Shown here: positions 23,946 through 36,541 of the stretch, in pieces
Numbering within the stretch: the first letter of the stretch is position 1
How the letters are laid out: each line of letters opens with the position of its first letter
Assembly (NCBI GenBank): GCA_021613375.1
Contig: CM038709.1
Span: forward strand, 38,461,656 to 38,525,655
Direction: 5' to 3'
Source: Megaleporinus macrocephalus
Lineage: Eukaryota; Chordata; Actinopteri; Characiformes; Anostomidae
DNA: 64,000 bases
The notes under the pieces: model-generated
Told to the model about the DNA's origin: nothing
The model's database searches: none
What the model saw: only the letters and a program-made list of their open reading frames with translations
Program-made: the position numbers and the translations under genes

Positions 23946-25427
23946 AATGCATTTTATTTTCAAAGAAAAAAAATATAACTTCAATAAATATTGCAGAAAC
24001 ATACATCATTACCGACATACAAACATGGATTCCATTTCCAACATTCAGAAAAGGTCAAACGCTATACAGCTAACGCAAGATTTGAAATCAGGGCATATAC
24101 CCGCAACGCTGCCTGGGAGAATCGAGGCACCTATGAGAGTAGTTTAACAGAAGACTCCAGTTTAGAAAGAAATCTCATGTTTCGTTAAGAGTTAAGAATA
24201 AGAGGAGGTTGCATTTGGTTATGAAGCCGCTGAGCTGGTGGCCAACGCATTTCACAACTATCTACTATCTCTATGGCACCATTTGACCTGGTATCAACTT
24301 TCCTTTTGATGTGGGCTCAAATTCTAATTCTTTCCATCTTGCAAGTCCAGCTATCAACGCCAGACTGGGATGCACACATTTATTTCCAATTGCTGAAATG
24401 GGCCCGAGTCAGCGTATTGCATAGCTGAGATTATACTCTAGCAGTTCCAAATGCTGATGGATTATGAAGAGGTATTAGGAACTCTCCTTGTACTGAGTCC
24501 AGCAATACTGAAACCCCAGGCCATGATAAGCTTGGGGTACATGAAAAAATACACATATGGAGGCACTGGAGTTGAGGCTTCGAAACAGTACTAATATCTG
24601 GATCCACGCTACCAGGTCTATTGATATGTCCTCAAGCCAAGAACTACCAGATCTACCACCAACAACATAACACCGAAGACCCTACATAGGCATAACAGTC
24701 CAAATATGAAGCTTGACTTTGACACTTCTTTGGCTTTTTTTAAAGGAAAAAGAAAGAAAGAATACCACAAGAACCGCTACTGTATTGAGGGTAGCATCTC
24801 AACAAATATGGCTGGAAACATCAAGAAGCTTCCCTAAGACTCAACACAGACACACACACACACATATCAGAGCTGTTCATCAAAGCAGGAACAAATACAC
24901 GGAAAAAGAAAAACATAGGAACAAAAAGAAAAGGCAGGTTTAGCCACAGTGTTTGTGTCACATCCGTTTAAGTGCCTTCCGTTTTCTCGTCTTCAATGTG
25001 ACTTTCCTTCAAAACCCTTTTCACATTTTTCTTTCCACTACAAAATATGCAACAACTTACAAGTTCTCCATGAAGGTCCTGGACATGGGCTTTCGAATAT
25101 TGTGCCATTTCCATGAGCTAGAAGAAAAAGAGGACTGACTAAGGTCACCATGCTGTCCTCCCCCTTCAAGTCATTCAAAAAAATTATTTTCAGGATTCCA
25201 AGCGAGAGCAAGTTTCTCCAGCGTTGGGTGCTTCCCTTCTTGTTCTGGGCTATAGCTTAACTCGGGTGGGGCAGAATGGATCAAAGTAGAGGACATAAAG
25301 TGCCGAGACATCATCCTCCAATCCTCACTGCTTGTTCGAGCGGCTCTGGAGGGTGAAGCCGGCCGTGTCTCGACCACTCTTGTCTTCGCATCTGAAGCTA
25401 AGGTAAACCATAGGGTCTCAGGTCCCC
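23935..25427 (-). other. rnd3: Probable rnd3 3' untranslated region
   Basis: About 1.5 kb lies between the rnd3 stop codon and a minus-strand AATAAA at 23953-23958, with another AATAAA at 24379-24384. Either could be the polyadenylation signal. The region has no other gene and no obvious transposon, as expected for a 3'UTR. The end point is inferred; transcript data would settle it. Confidence 0.5.
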
Positions 25428-25676
25428 TCACATGACCGTGCAGCTCTTGGCCTTATCTTTCCGCATGTCCGAGGTTACTGACTCCAGGTAGGGTCTGCTG
25501 GGCATGTGGGATGTCCTCTTGGTGGACCTGGAGGACTTGTGGCGCTTGACGTTCTTGTTGTTCTTGTTGACGCAGGCCAGTGTGGCTACGTGGAAGATGT
25601 CCCTCACGCTGTTCTCCGACTGCTGTGCAGAACACTCGATGTAGGGGGCTGAAATCTGCTTGGCCATGTTTGAGCC
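25428..25676 (-). CDS. rnd3: rnd3 coding exon 5 and stop
   Basis: 249 nt, residues 159-240 and TGA. Contains the G5-like YIECSA stretch, [15 protein letters not shown], the basic tail ([14 protein letters not shown]) and the CAAX box CTVM, predicted to be farnesylated. Compared with mammalian RND3 from memory, it seems to lack one residue just before YIECSA and has Gln where mammals have Leu after CSA. Acceptor GCGCAG. Confidence 0.96.
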   Translation of the reverse strand, partial: GSNMAKQISAPYIECSAQQSENSVRDIFHVATLACVNKNNKNVKRHKSSRSTKRTSHMPSRPYLESVTSDMRKDKAKSCTVM

Positions 25677-28600
25677 CTGCGCAACAAGAAGAGGAATTAG
25701 TTAGAATTAGTTTCTAAATACTAACTTCACCAGTGTACCTAGTAGGTGTGGGTCGATACCACTAGCTCACATCCATTACTGATACCAGAGCCTTAAGTAT
25801 CTGCCGGGGCCGATACCAACTTTCTACTCTCTCTTTATTAACTAGACTGTTAATAATACATTAGTTTGGATTCACCTTCTTTAACCAGCCATCTAAAAAG
25901 CCACCTCCTCTCCCAAAGGAAGAACTGCATGGAATACTACATGACTGTTCTCCAACACATGCAATTTTAGCTTCTACACTCACAGAATTTTTAGCAGTGG
26001 TTCTAATTGTTCAGCACCATCAAACGTTTAACACGCATGCAACAGTTTAGTTAAGCATTTAGTTTAGACTGATAGATTATATTGGATTATTATTATTGTT
26101 ATCTTTCTTCCGATATCTGATTCAGTAATGTTGGCCAGTATCAAACTAATACTAATACTGAGTATTGTAATATAAAAGGCTGCTGAAGAAATGACCACTC
26201 TAGAATCCTGACCTCAACATCACTCAATGTGTTTGGGGTTAGCAGAAAATGCTAAACCAACTTCTAAGACTGAACTTAGCAGCTGTAAAAAAGCAAAGAA
26301 TCACTCACCTGATCATATGACACTGGAGTCTGCCTGTGATTTGAAAGTTCCACTAAGGTGGTGAGGTCTGTGCGCAGGTCTGATTTACATCCCACTAACA
26401 GCATCTTGGTATTGGGGCAAAATTCTTGGATTTCTCCTTTCCACTGCAGAAAGGGGGAAAACATTTAGACGAACAAAATAGTTGTCAATGGCAATCACTT
26501 GGTGTCTTTGAACATTACTGGGCATTATTTCCATGCCATTACTGTCCATTGAAAAACATGTATCCATTTTTGTTGATTTTGAGTTTTCTACATCATTTAA
26601 GCACAACAATGGTCGCTTACATTGTGTGAAATTTTCATGATGAATGGACCAATAGAAGTGCTGAAAAATGGCTTGGAAAAAATTCTGGTTCCATTGACTT
26701 CCATTGAAAGTAAAGTATGTTTTTGGTCTTCCCTGTAAAGTTGCAATTTTGGAGATACATGTTTTCCATTGGAGAGCGACGATATTCTTCAATACAGCTG
26801 CATGTATAATTAAAGGATGTGAAATAGTACAGGTTCATCTTTTGGGGTTATCCTAGGCTAACATGGACACCACAGAAATTCAGCAGAAGTTCCATTCTGG
26901 CAACTTTACAACTGCTGCATTTAAGGTGGAACAAGGAATGTGAACTGAAATCTGATGAAGAAGCAGCCTTGTATGCATTAAGACATTAAAAAATATTTGA
27001 CGGGTCTGCAGGGCTAGTGTTATAGAGCAAGACTGATGTACTTTATGAACTGTTCTTTTTTTTAAGTTATATTGGTTATTAAAAATGGTTGATATAAGTG
27101 AAGTGTAATTTTATAGTAATAAGCCGCTGTAAACAGGTTTTGATTGTAGGAATTGTATACATTTTATGAATTACTGACAGAGAGTAACAGAGGCTTAAAT
27201 GAAGACGTTTGTTTCGGCGTGACTCATAGATCTCCTAACAGATCAATGCCAGTTCCTCTAGGTTCGCTGACCTGCTTCGCCCTACAGACACAACTGAGGT
27301 GCAGCCACAACCTGTACTTTGCAGATTTATGAGCAATGGTTGTTTGATGCTCATGCTGCAAATGAGATGACCATGACTGCTGTGAATAACAGATCATAAA
27401 TTTGGCTAAAAAAATTGTGTATTAAGAACTTGAAGTGAATGGAAGAAGTTATTACTGGTACAGATGAATGGATTTTTTTTTTAATTCTACAATTATTTTA
27501 TTTGGGTAAATTTTAATTATACTGTGTGAACCTTTTGGCCGACTACTAATGTGAACTATATCAGCAGCTGAGATCCTTTTTATTTTTACAGATAAATGGA
27601 AAAAACTGAATTATTATCAGACTAATATTGAAATTTAGATTCCTGTATGCTGTTGAGGCCAATCGGATCCCAGCTCTGTCTCAGTGAAAACACAGACTGC
27701 TACGAACCTTCTTCAGCACACTGTCCAGGGTTTCCGGTCGGCTGATGTCGAAACATATGAGGACCGCATCCGAGTCGGGGTACGAGAGGGGCCGCACATT
27801 GTCGTAGTAAGGTGACCCTGTGGAAACAAAGGTCGAATCAATGTCAATCCATTCGAACACATACACAGAGAAATAAGGATAAATTGGACTCATCCTAAAT
27901 TTTCTTGTATTTGATATCCAATATCCACTTATGATGCTCATGTGGGTTTCTGCAACAGTAACTAGTTTTCCTATAGATATATGCAAGTCCGTTCTGATTG
28001 GTTGCCCTGCATTGTGATTCCTTTAAAAAATGAGTCCTGGCTGAAACACAATTTTTTTAAACTTTAGTATGGGTGGGTGGGGCTAAACAAAACTGTACTT
28101 TTTTAGGACTTCAGCAAAGTTAGAAGGATCGATCGGCTATGTATCGACAACAACTACATATATGCAATCAATTAATATTTCTAGCCACATTTTGCAAGGT
28201 ATGGATTGCTGCAGCCCTGTGTGAGGCCCCTTGGTGACAAACCCTGCAGTTCCTCCTTCAAATTTTGGATGGAAAAAATATATATATTTACTGGTTAAAA
28301 CTGGATGTTGGTTTTTTATGGGGGGCCAAGGATGCCAAACATCTCATTAATAAACTCCAGGTGAGCCCAGTACATACAACAAAATTGCAGAGAGTACAGA
28401 GAGTCCATTCTCTACCTTAAATAAACTATCTAAACCATAAGCTCTCCTCTGATGATCATCCACTTTTGCATGCAACACTGCCATCATGCCACTGTTTGTA
28501 TGACTTTAGTCTGTTGTCGGCCATGTACTGCCTATGTAATGCTATTTTTTAACACAAATATGTGAACACAGCATAACAGTCCAGCACCGCCCTTCATCAG

Positions 28601-31600
28601 GATTGGCCATCTCTAGTAATAAAAAAAAGGACTGGAAATTTCATGAGAAGACTCTTTGAAAGAACCCTTTGCTTGAGTGTCTACGCCTTATTGGTCACTT
28701 CAAATGCTTATACTGGGGCACTTTAGACATTCCTGCAAGCTGACTTTTTGGCAAACTCGCCCTCCATCTGGATCTCTCATTAATCAGTCTCAGACTTACG
28801 TCAGAACTTAAGGAAACCCAAAAAATAACAATTAAACTAACATCTCCACTCTTCTGCCCCTGCTCATAAAACTCTCTCAGGCCAAACAAGGACAAAAGAA
28901 GAATTCTCACGGAGATGGAAGGTTGTTGTAATGTGAGAAAATAAGGCAGTAAACCCACCACATACCAGACTTTCCCTGGTCGGTGGCAAAGAGTTTGACG
29001 TTATTGAGGTTTGCCACATCGCTGTGAGGACACAGCCAGCCTTGCATATTTACCCACAGACCTAAGTGGCAAAATGTCCATTTAAGAGTCATTTGGGTTG
29101 AACGCCAGCCTTGGTTTAAAAAAAAATTATATACATATACTAATATGTAACACGCTTTCCGTCATCCAGCCCTCCTTTCTTTCATGATAAGAAGAACCCC
29201 CCTTAACCTAGATACCTTCTACTGCACTTTGGCCCACAAAAAAAAGCTTGGTCAAAGTTTCTGCCTCCCACCATCCAAGTATTACCAAACACATTCAGTG
29301 TTGTTGAGGTTTGAACTCTGGGGTGGTCAGTCCATTGCTCTGAGAACACCAGCAGCTGTTTTGTTTGATGAGCCTGTATCTCCTTTCTCAGTGAGGAGCT
29401 TCTTGAACAGATACACATCTTTTAGACCCATAGCGATGAGGTATCTTCTCACAGTGGAAGGATGGACAGAAACCCCAAGTTTTCAGATCTGAAGCAAGAG
29501 TGAAGCTTGTTGTTCTCCTCTCTCTCTCTCAAACATCTCTCAAACAAAGTTTTAAGTGCTGTTTATCTGATGGAGACAGTTTTAATGGTCCACAAAGTCC
29601 TTTGGATGGTTGTTAGGAGTCTCATTCTCCAACACAGCTTATATGGAAAGGCTGTTTTGACTGGACAGCATTGGACATCTATCAAAACTATTGGTATAAA
29701 ATAGACATCACTTTATTGTTTCTGCATCACAAACGATGCCTAAAAGCTTCACCTCCCCAAGTTGGAATGCTGCCCCAATCCCAGGAATCTGAGGAATTTG
29801 TTTTTTATCCGCCGCTTAGAGAGGACGGCCGCTGGGAATTCTTTTGTAAACACCTTTGAAAGACGGAGGTCTTCTCGTGCCCACAAACATTACACAAACG
29901 CTCCTCAGGGAGCGGGGAGGTGTCTGGGTGCTTAATCATTTCTGTCAGGAGCACAAAGCAAAGACTTACACGGTCCATAAGAGTCAAGGACGCAGACTGG
30001 GCACCTCTGTGAGAAACAACATTGAGAAAAAGCCTTTTCTGAGGTTGTGCCTTTCCGAATAAGTCACACAGTCTGCTGGAAAATGCCCTAAACAAATGAT
30101 GCCTCTCACTATTCTCCAGCCTTGCTGACGGAAGCAGAAACAGGAGAATGTTCTGGCTTGCTTGAAGAGCAGCTTTTCATAGCCAGCAGCTCTAAGACCT
30201 ACATTCAAGATGCAAGTCAATGTACCCCACAGAAGAAGATATCTTTAAGCTACTGCAGATGCTCTCGCTTGCTTCAAACTGCAAAAGTAGTGTTACATTA
30301 GTTTGTTCTGAGAGCCAAAACGAGCTGAGAAACGTTTAAGGGTGGGTGCATCAAATGCATAATTAATGCAGCATTTAAATTATGAATATTTTAAGGCATT
30401 TAAGGCTTTTATTTGGGCTGTATAAGTCAGAGAATTAGGGCTGGTCTGAACTCTGGTATTCTTTTCCTTATGACTTTTCTGGCTTACAACAAAAGTCATC
30501 AGCAAAGGCCTTTAGAACTGATATTGTTAATAGATGGGAAAAAAATTAAAATTACATTATAGCTGTTATAGCTGAGTGCATCCAAAATACATGCCTACTG
30601 TTTTACTCTGACAAGCTTTCTACTCAGCAGTCAGAGCAACAAGAGCAAAGAAAACTCAGGAATCCCACCAGGAAACTCTTAAAATGGTAAAATAAGTAGC
30701 CATCAAGCAACTAAATTCTTTTTTTTCATTCTAATTTAGTTCCAACAGACTTGTTATAACATTTAAACCATCTTCTTATCTGTACACTTGCCATATAGAA
30801 GCACCTCAGGACCACCACAGAGCAAGTATTATTTGAGTGGTGGGTCATTCTCAGCACAGCAGTGACACGGACATGGTGGTTTGTTTGTTAGTGTGTGTTG
30901 CGCTAGTGTAAGTGGATCAGACACAGCAGTGCTGCTGAAGTTATTAAACACCTCAGTGTCACCGCTGGACTGAGAATTGTCCACCAACCAAAACTATCTA
31001 ACCCTGTGGGCAGCGTCCTGTGACCACTGATGAGGGACAAACAAACTGTGCAGCAGTAGATGAGCTATCGTTTTTTACTTTACGTGTACACGGTGGACCA
31101 GCAATGCAGATGTGTCTAATAGAGTGGACACAGTTTTTATAAACTCCTGTATCTGATCCACTCACACCAGCACAACATACACCAACACTCCACCACCACG
31201 TCAGTGCCACTGCGGTATAATATCTGCTCTGTGGTGGTCCTGTGGGGGGTCCTGATCATTGAAGACCAGGGTAACAAAGTATACAAAGAAACAGATAGAC
31301 TACAGTCTGTAAGCATAGAACTACAAAGTGCTCCTATATGGTAGGTGGAGCTGATACAATGGACAATGAGTGTAGATACAAGGAGGTGGTTTAAATGTTA
31401 TGGTTGATTAGTGTAAATATGCTATACACATTTAAACCGCTCCAACTGCTAGCTTCTTGAGTTTGTGAAGACAACTGATAATCCCAATGGAAGAAAATAA
31501 AAAGAGTACATAAAATGTTTTTGCTTTTTCTGCCACTTACGAGCTGTGCAAGCGTTATTATAGTAGCCACGACTGTCCTCAGTCGTCTCAAGTCTCCACA

Positions 31601-34600
31601 ACAAACTCAGCTGCTTGTATACAGTCATGCGAGCCTTCGTTTGTGACCCGAGGTGACTGAGGTCATGCTCATCCTGTTCAGGTCAGAAATCTCTGAAGAA
31701 CTCCTCACAGGAATCTCCGCTCCCCTGACCCATGACCTGGTGTCGTCTTTCGCTGTGGGATTCTCACGACCCAAGCTCGGAATGTACGGCGCACTCCAAC
31801 GGAGCTTTCCGCAAAATGGGTTAGGTTGCCAGTTTGAACAGGAGATGCCTCAAGAGAGCACTCGGAAAATGTCAGGGGATGGACCCTAAGCTAAAATTAA
31901 CCAGTGGCTGCCCTTTGTGACAACCTACTTTTGGATTGGTGGAGCCATTTCAATTCCCATTTTTCTCCAGGCAACTAGACGGTATTTACTATTTTTAACT
32001 CTTAAGTGCAATCCTAATAAGATAATTGATAGCTGTACTACACTGTGGGTGAGAACAGTTCATATAAATATAAGAAACCAAGATCATCCTTTGTCAACTC
32101 ACATCGGCCCTGTCCAGTCACCGTGCACAATTCTGTTAGTTAGGATTTTAGGAAGTTGTGTCCTATTAGGGTGTAAACTGGATATTTAATATGCAGTTTA
32201 CACCCTAATAGGACACAACTTCCTAAAATTATTAACTGATTATAAAATATACAAATAATATTTTGACTATGTTAAATAAAGACATCAGTGGGTTAATATA
32301 TTAATATACATTTCCTTTTTGTACATTTTCCACAAACATGTGAAATATTAATTTGGCTTCACAGCCAAAAATCCACATTACTGGCTTGCTGACCTTGTCC
32401 TTCAACGTTTTCTTAGGTAAAAACAGTTATTTCTAATTAAAATAGAATAAAAGTAGTGCTGTCTTTGCGGTTTATTTACTTTTTTTCCTATTTTTATTTG
32501 TAAAAATACAAAATAGCAAAACTGTCAAAAACACTAACAACCCTCAAATTAAACACTAAATTAAACTGTGCCAATTGTTTTGATTTTTGGAAATACATTG
32601 ATTTTTTTGAAAAAAAAAAAACAAAACAAAGCAAAACAATTTAGTTGCTGGAGCATAGTTTTTGCATGATTTTGCTTGAATTCTTCCATGGAAAAAAACA
32701 TCCATCTATGATGGGACCAGACAGTTGGTGTGGAATGACCCACAAACAGTTGGAAAAACAGCTGGCCATTTAAGGTATCATTTCTGTCATCACCCCATCA
32801 ACAAATCCTAAATAGATTGAATAAATTCAAAACATTTTAACTGAGAACCATCCAGTGTTGTGTGTACAAGCAGCAAGAGATTTTTGCATAAAAATAAAGA
32901 CTAGTCAATCATTGCAGAGCTAATTTCCATACAACAGTCTTCAAGGTGCAGTAACAAAAACATCATCTTAATGATGATGAGAGTTTGAAAAAAGGTCATG
33001 TAAAAGTGAATTAGGACTGTTTTAGGTACATAAAACGGAGGCGGACGTTGAGGCAAAAGACAAAATGCTGGTATAAAGGCTCTTTAATGTGCAACTGTGC
33101 ACACTGAAGTAAACAGTACAGGCTGTAAGGATGTAATTATCTCACCGGTTGGTTTCACAGTTGGTCGTTTGCTTAACACATTGTTAAGATTCAGCAGCTA
33201 TGAATATTCACAATGGCCCTTTACAGTAATCAGGCTTAACATTGTTTTACTCACAGTGTTGCAAAAGCTGTTTGCAAGACCCATTGTGAGCGTACCATCC
33301 TCCTTATGGTCAAAATAAAAGTAAAGAAAAGTGTAATATGTTGTAAACATGTCTACTGGCCTTCAGTACTCTCTAAAGTAAGATTTCCTTTACTGAAAAC
33401 AGTCCTCTAGTGTGATAAATAGTCCTAGTAGTTGTAGTTTCTTCAATGTTTTGTTAGCTGGTGAATGCTATGGCTAATGTTACTGCTGTGAAACTGAATA
33501 TCTCATTGCAGCTGTATAAATGCGATAAATTGTCTTCAAATGATCATCATTAGAATGGAAAGAATGTATTACTTGAAAGACATTACTTGTCAGAGGAGGA
33601 GAACAATAAGCTACATGCTAATATTAGCAAGATACATCAGCTTGGCTCATTTTCTTTGACACAAAAGGTGATAGAACTTGTTATTATGCAAAATAAAGGC
33701 AGAATCACAGTTTGCTACATGATTTTGTTTAAAAAGTGAGGTAAAAGTTACCCTGAAGCTAGCCTGGTCATAATTATCAGCCTATCGATCAGTATAGCCA
33801 AGTTAGCAGTCAGGACTGTATCCCAGTGACTGCATGATGTATTTGCATAAATCATGATTAAAGATACATTTGGGAATTCCAACAAACCAGTTAGGTTGAG
33901 AGACATAATGCAGCACTACCGAATCCTACATTAACATTAAACTCTAAACATTAAACAGACAGGAGCGGGATGAACTCACTGAGATGAGGGAAAAGGACAA
34001 AAGGTGTTTACGTGGACTCAGTCCCTGTCCTGGAGGTCATTAGCCTCCCCAACAGAAAGCAAATGAAAAACGGTGCCAAAGCAAACGGCGCTGTTTACCC
34101 TAAAGCTCTACCCATTCCAGATTCCCCAAGTTTGAGATTGACGTGACACATGCGATGAGGTAAGCACTTCCTCAGCACGCGCTTGTGTGTACACGCTATC
34201 TGTGTTTGTTGGAAGCTGTCCATTTGGCCAAGTTTCCTGCCCTCGGGCAGGCCTGCGGTATTACTAAAATCAGCTGGGAGGGGGGCGCGGGTCAAACGCA
34301 GGCAGAGATTGCTGTTCTGAACCTCCCCCCGCCTCTCTCTCCTCTGCTCCAGCCCGGCAGGTTACACAGCTGCTGGAGTCAATCCACTCTACAGTGGAGC
34401 AGAAGCACTACCAGCTCTTACACTGCTATCTAGCTCCATAGGCTGTGCGCCAATGGTTCCCAGTTTCTGGCACTGGTATTTTCCGTGTTCTAACAAACTT
34501 CACACAAACAATCAGTGAAGTGAAAGGATTTTTTTTTTTATTTGTGACAGCTGTACTGGTTTACAGTGATAATAATTATCAGAATGGATCACAGTGCTGG

Positions 34601-35707
34601 TGATGGTAACCAGACAAGTTATTAGCTTGAGCTTAGTTATGAACACTTTACCTGATACCTGTTTTTCTTAAAATAGTTTTGGCCTAAAAACATATATTTT
34701 CTAAAATATATTCATAAAGGTCATATATGCAAGATGTAAAATAGTCCCAGATTCTCTCAGATTTCTATTGTTTTACCATAATTAGCATTACATATTGCTA
34801 CTGTTGTAATAAAACCTTGAATTTCCATTGTTGTTGTTGACCTTCTTTTTGGGAATACCTATTGTCCCTTACATTGTATGTAAATTTTAAGATGAATGGA
34901 ACAAAGGAAAAGGTCCAAAACTACTTGGCCAAAAGTCCACTGATTCCATTGACTTAAGGTAAGCGTGTAAAGTTATCAATCTGGAGTTGGATCATGGATT
35001 TCTTCCAGCAGCAACTACATGCAGGTTCACTGGTCATTTTGGATAGTACATAAATGTACAGTGGATGTAAAGTGACTATACACATCATGACGTCTAGTTC
35101 CCATTATCACCGCTGTGAAGAAACCAGTAAGCTTCTCTACGAAACACCATTTCACATCAAACTACTCTGAATGACTTTGTTTACGTCCTAACAATTAAAA
35201 TATGCAGAATTTAAAAAGTGGAATTTCACTTTTCCAGCCCCCTCCTGATATATTAAATGATGGAAACGAGAGGTGTGCAGGACTGGGGTCTTCCAGGACC
35301 AGGAATTTAAACATCATTTGAAATGTAAACAAGAATCCAATAAGAAAGTAATATGATGGAAAATAAGTGAAGCTATTCCCTGCTGGTCCTGCAGAAATGC
35401 CAAAGTAATGACACATCTGCTGAGCACGTGTGATCCCTAGAAAAGTACTAATCCTTGAGGGAGCCTGTTATGGGAGTTATGGCCCCGGGGCATGCTGACA
35501 GAGGGGTGGAGAGGCTTTAGATTTAAAGCTGAGTGTCACAAAGCATTGCAGGCATTCCGCAGAAAGGGGAGTCACCAAGTGTCACCTAAATAAGCCCTGT
35601 TTCTTCGGGCTCGGTCAGCATCTCAGGTGATCCCACATATGCAGATGTATAGGTAGCAAAGGTTTTCAACTGTCCATCATGTGTGAGGTGCACAAAGGCT
35701 ACATTCA

Positions 35708-35779
<72 letters not shown>

Positions 35780-36492
35780 TATTTTCGCTACACGTGCACC
35801 ATCATTTGGGGTTAACGTGGCAGCAGGGGCAAGCCTCCAAAATCAACACATCTGACACGTTCTCATCTGCCTCTCGCCCTAATAATGAGCAGCTGAGAAC
35901 TGTTTGGAGCTAATTACGAGCATGATTCATTCATGTGACGTAACTGATTGGGATGTGCGCATCCCAGTCGTTTTAGGATGCCGGCTTGTTCATATTAATG
36001 ACAGATTTATATGAAAAGCATCATGTTAGAGAGATCAGATTTGAAAAACAAATGTGATTTTAGCAATGAGGGTGGTAATGTGGATGTAGCTGTAGTGAAT
36101 TACCAGGTAAGACAATTCTGGTGGTGTGAGATATTTGCAGGAATATTAATTAATATGGATTTCTGCTCGAAAAGAAAGAATATGCAAATGGAATTCCACT
36201 GTGGGAAAATTTTAAACCTGTACATTTCTCTGGAATGGAGCATTTCACATCAATCCACTCGGAACGAAACATTGCTAGTATTTTTCTACAATTTTGAAAG
36301 ATTGGTAAAATTGCCCTTTAGGTACATATCAGTATAACAACAAGCTCTGTTCTTTGGACTTGGGGTGAGATTAGACGGGGAAAAAACTTACCTGAGGTGT
36401 CCCACAGACTGAGTTCAATCCTCTGAGAGTCGATTTCAAAGCTGGCCGTGTAGTTCTCGAAAACTGTGGGGACGTAGTTCTACAACACAAAT

Positions 36493-36541
<49 letters not shown>

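Larger units (their letters stand above)
27818..36391 (-). other. rnd3 intron 2 (8.6 kb)
   Basis: The large intron holds a Tc1-like fragment (29.2-29.7 kb), a palindromic element (30.8-31.4 kb), a perfect hairpin (32.15 kb), a dispersed repeat (34.85-35.01 kb) and a TA microsatellite (35.7 kb). GC-richer, repeat-free blocks at 29.79-30.13, 33.95-34.42 and 35.44-36.0 kb could be intronic enhancers; this is a guess from composition only. No further exon was recognised. Confidence 0.8.

Noticed and set aside
31653..32189. 78- and 90-aa plus-strand frames in rnd3 intron 2
   Set aside because: No recognised domain, antisense to rnd3, and the second runs into the hairpin at 32145-32229.
35683..35913. 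Frame with a long Tyr-Ile run
   Set aside because: Translation of the (TA)n microsatellite.
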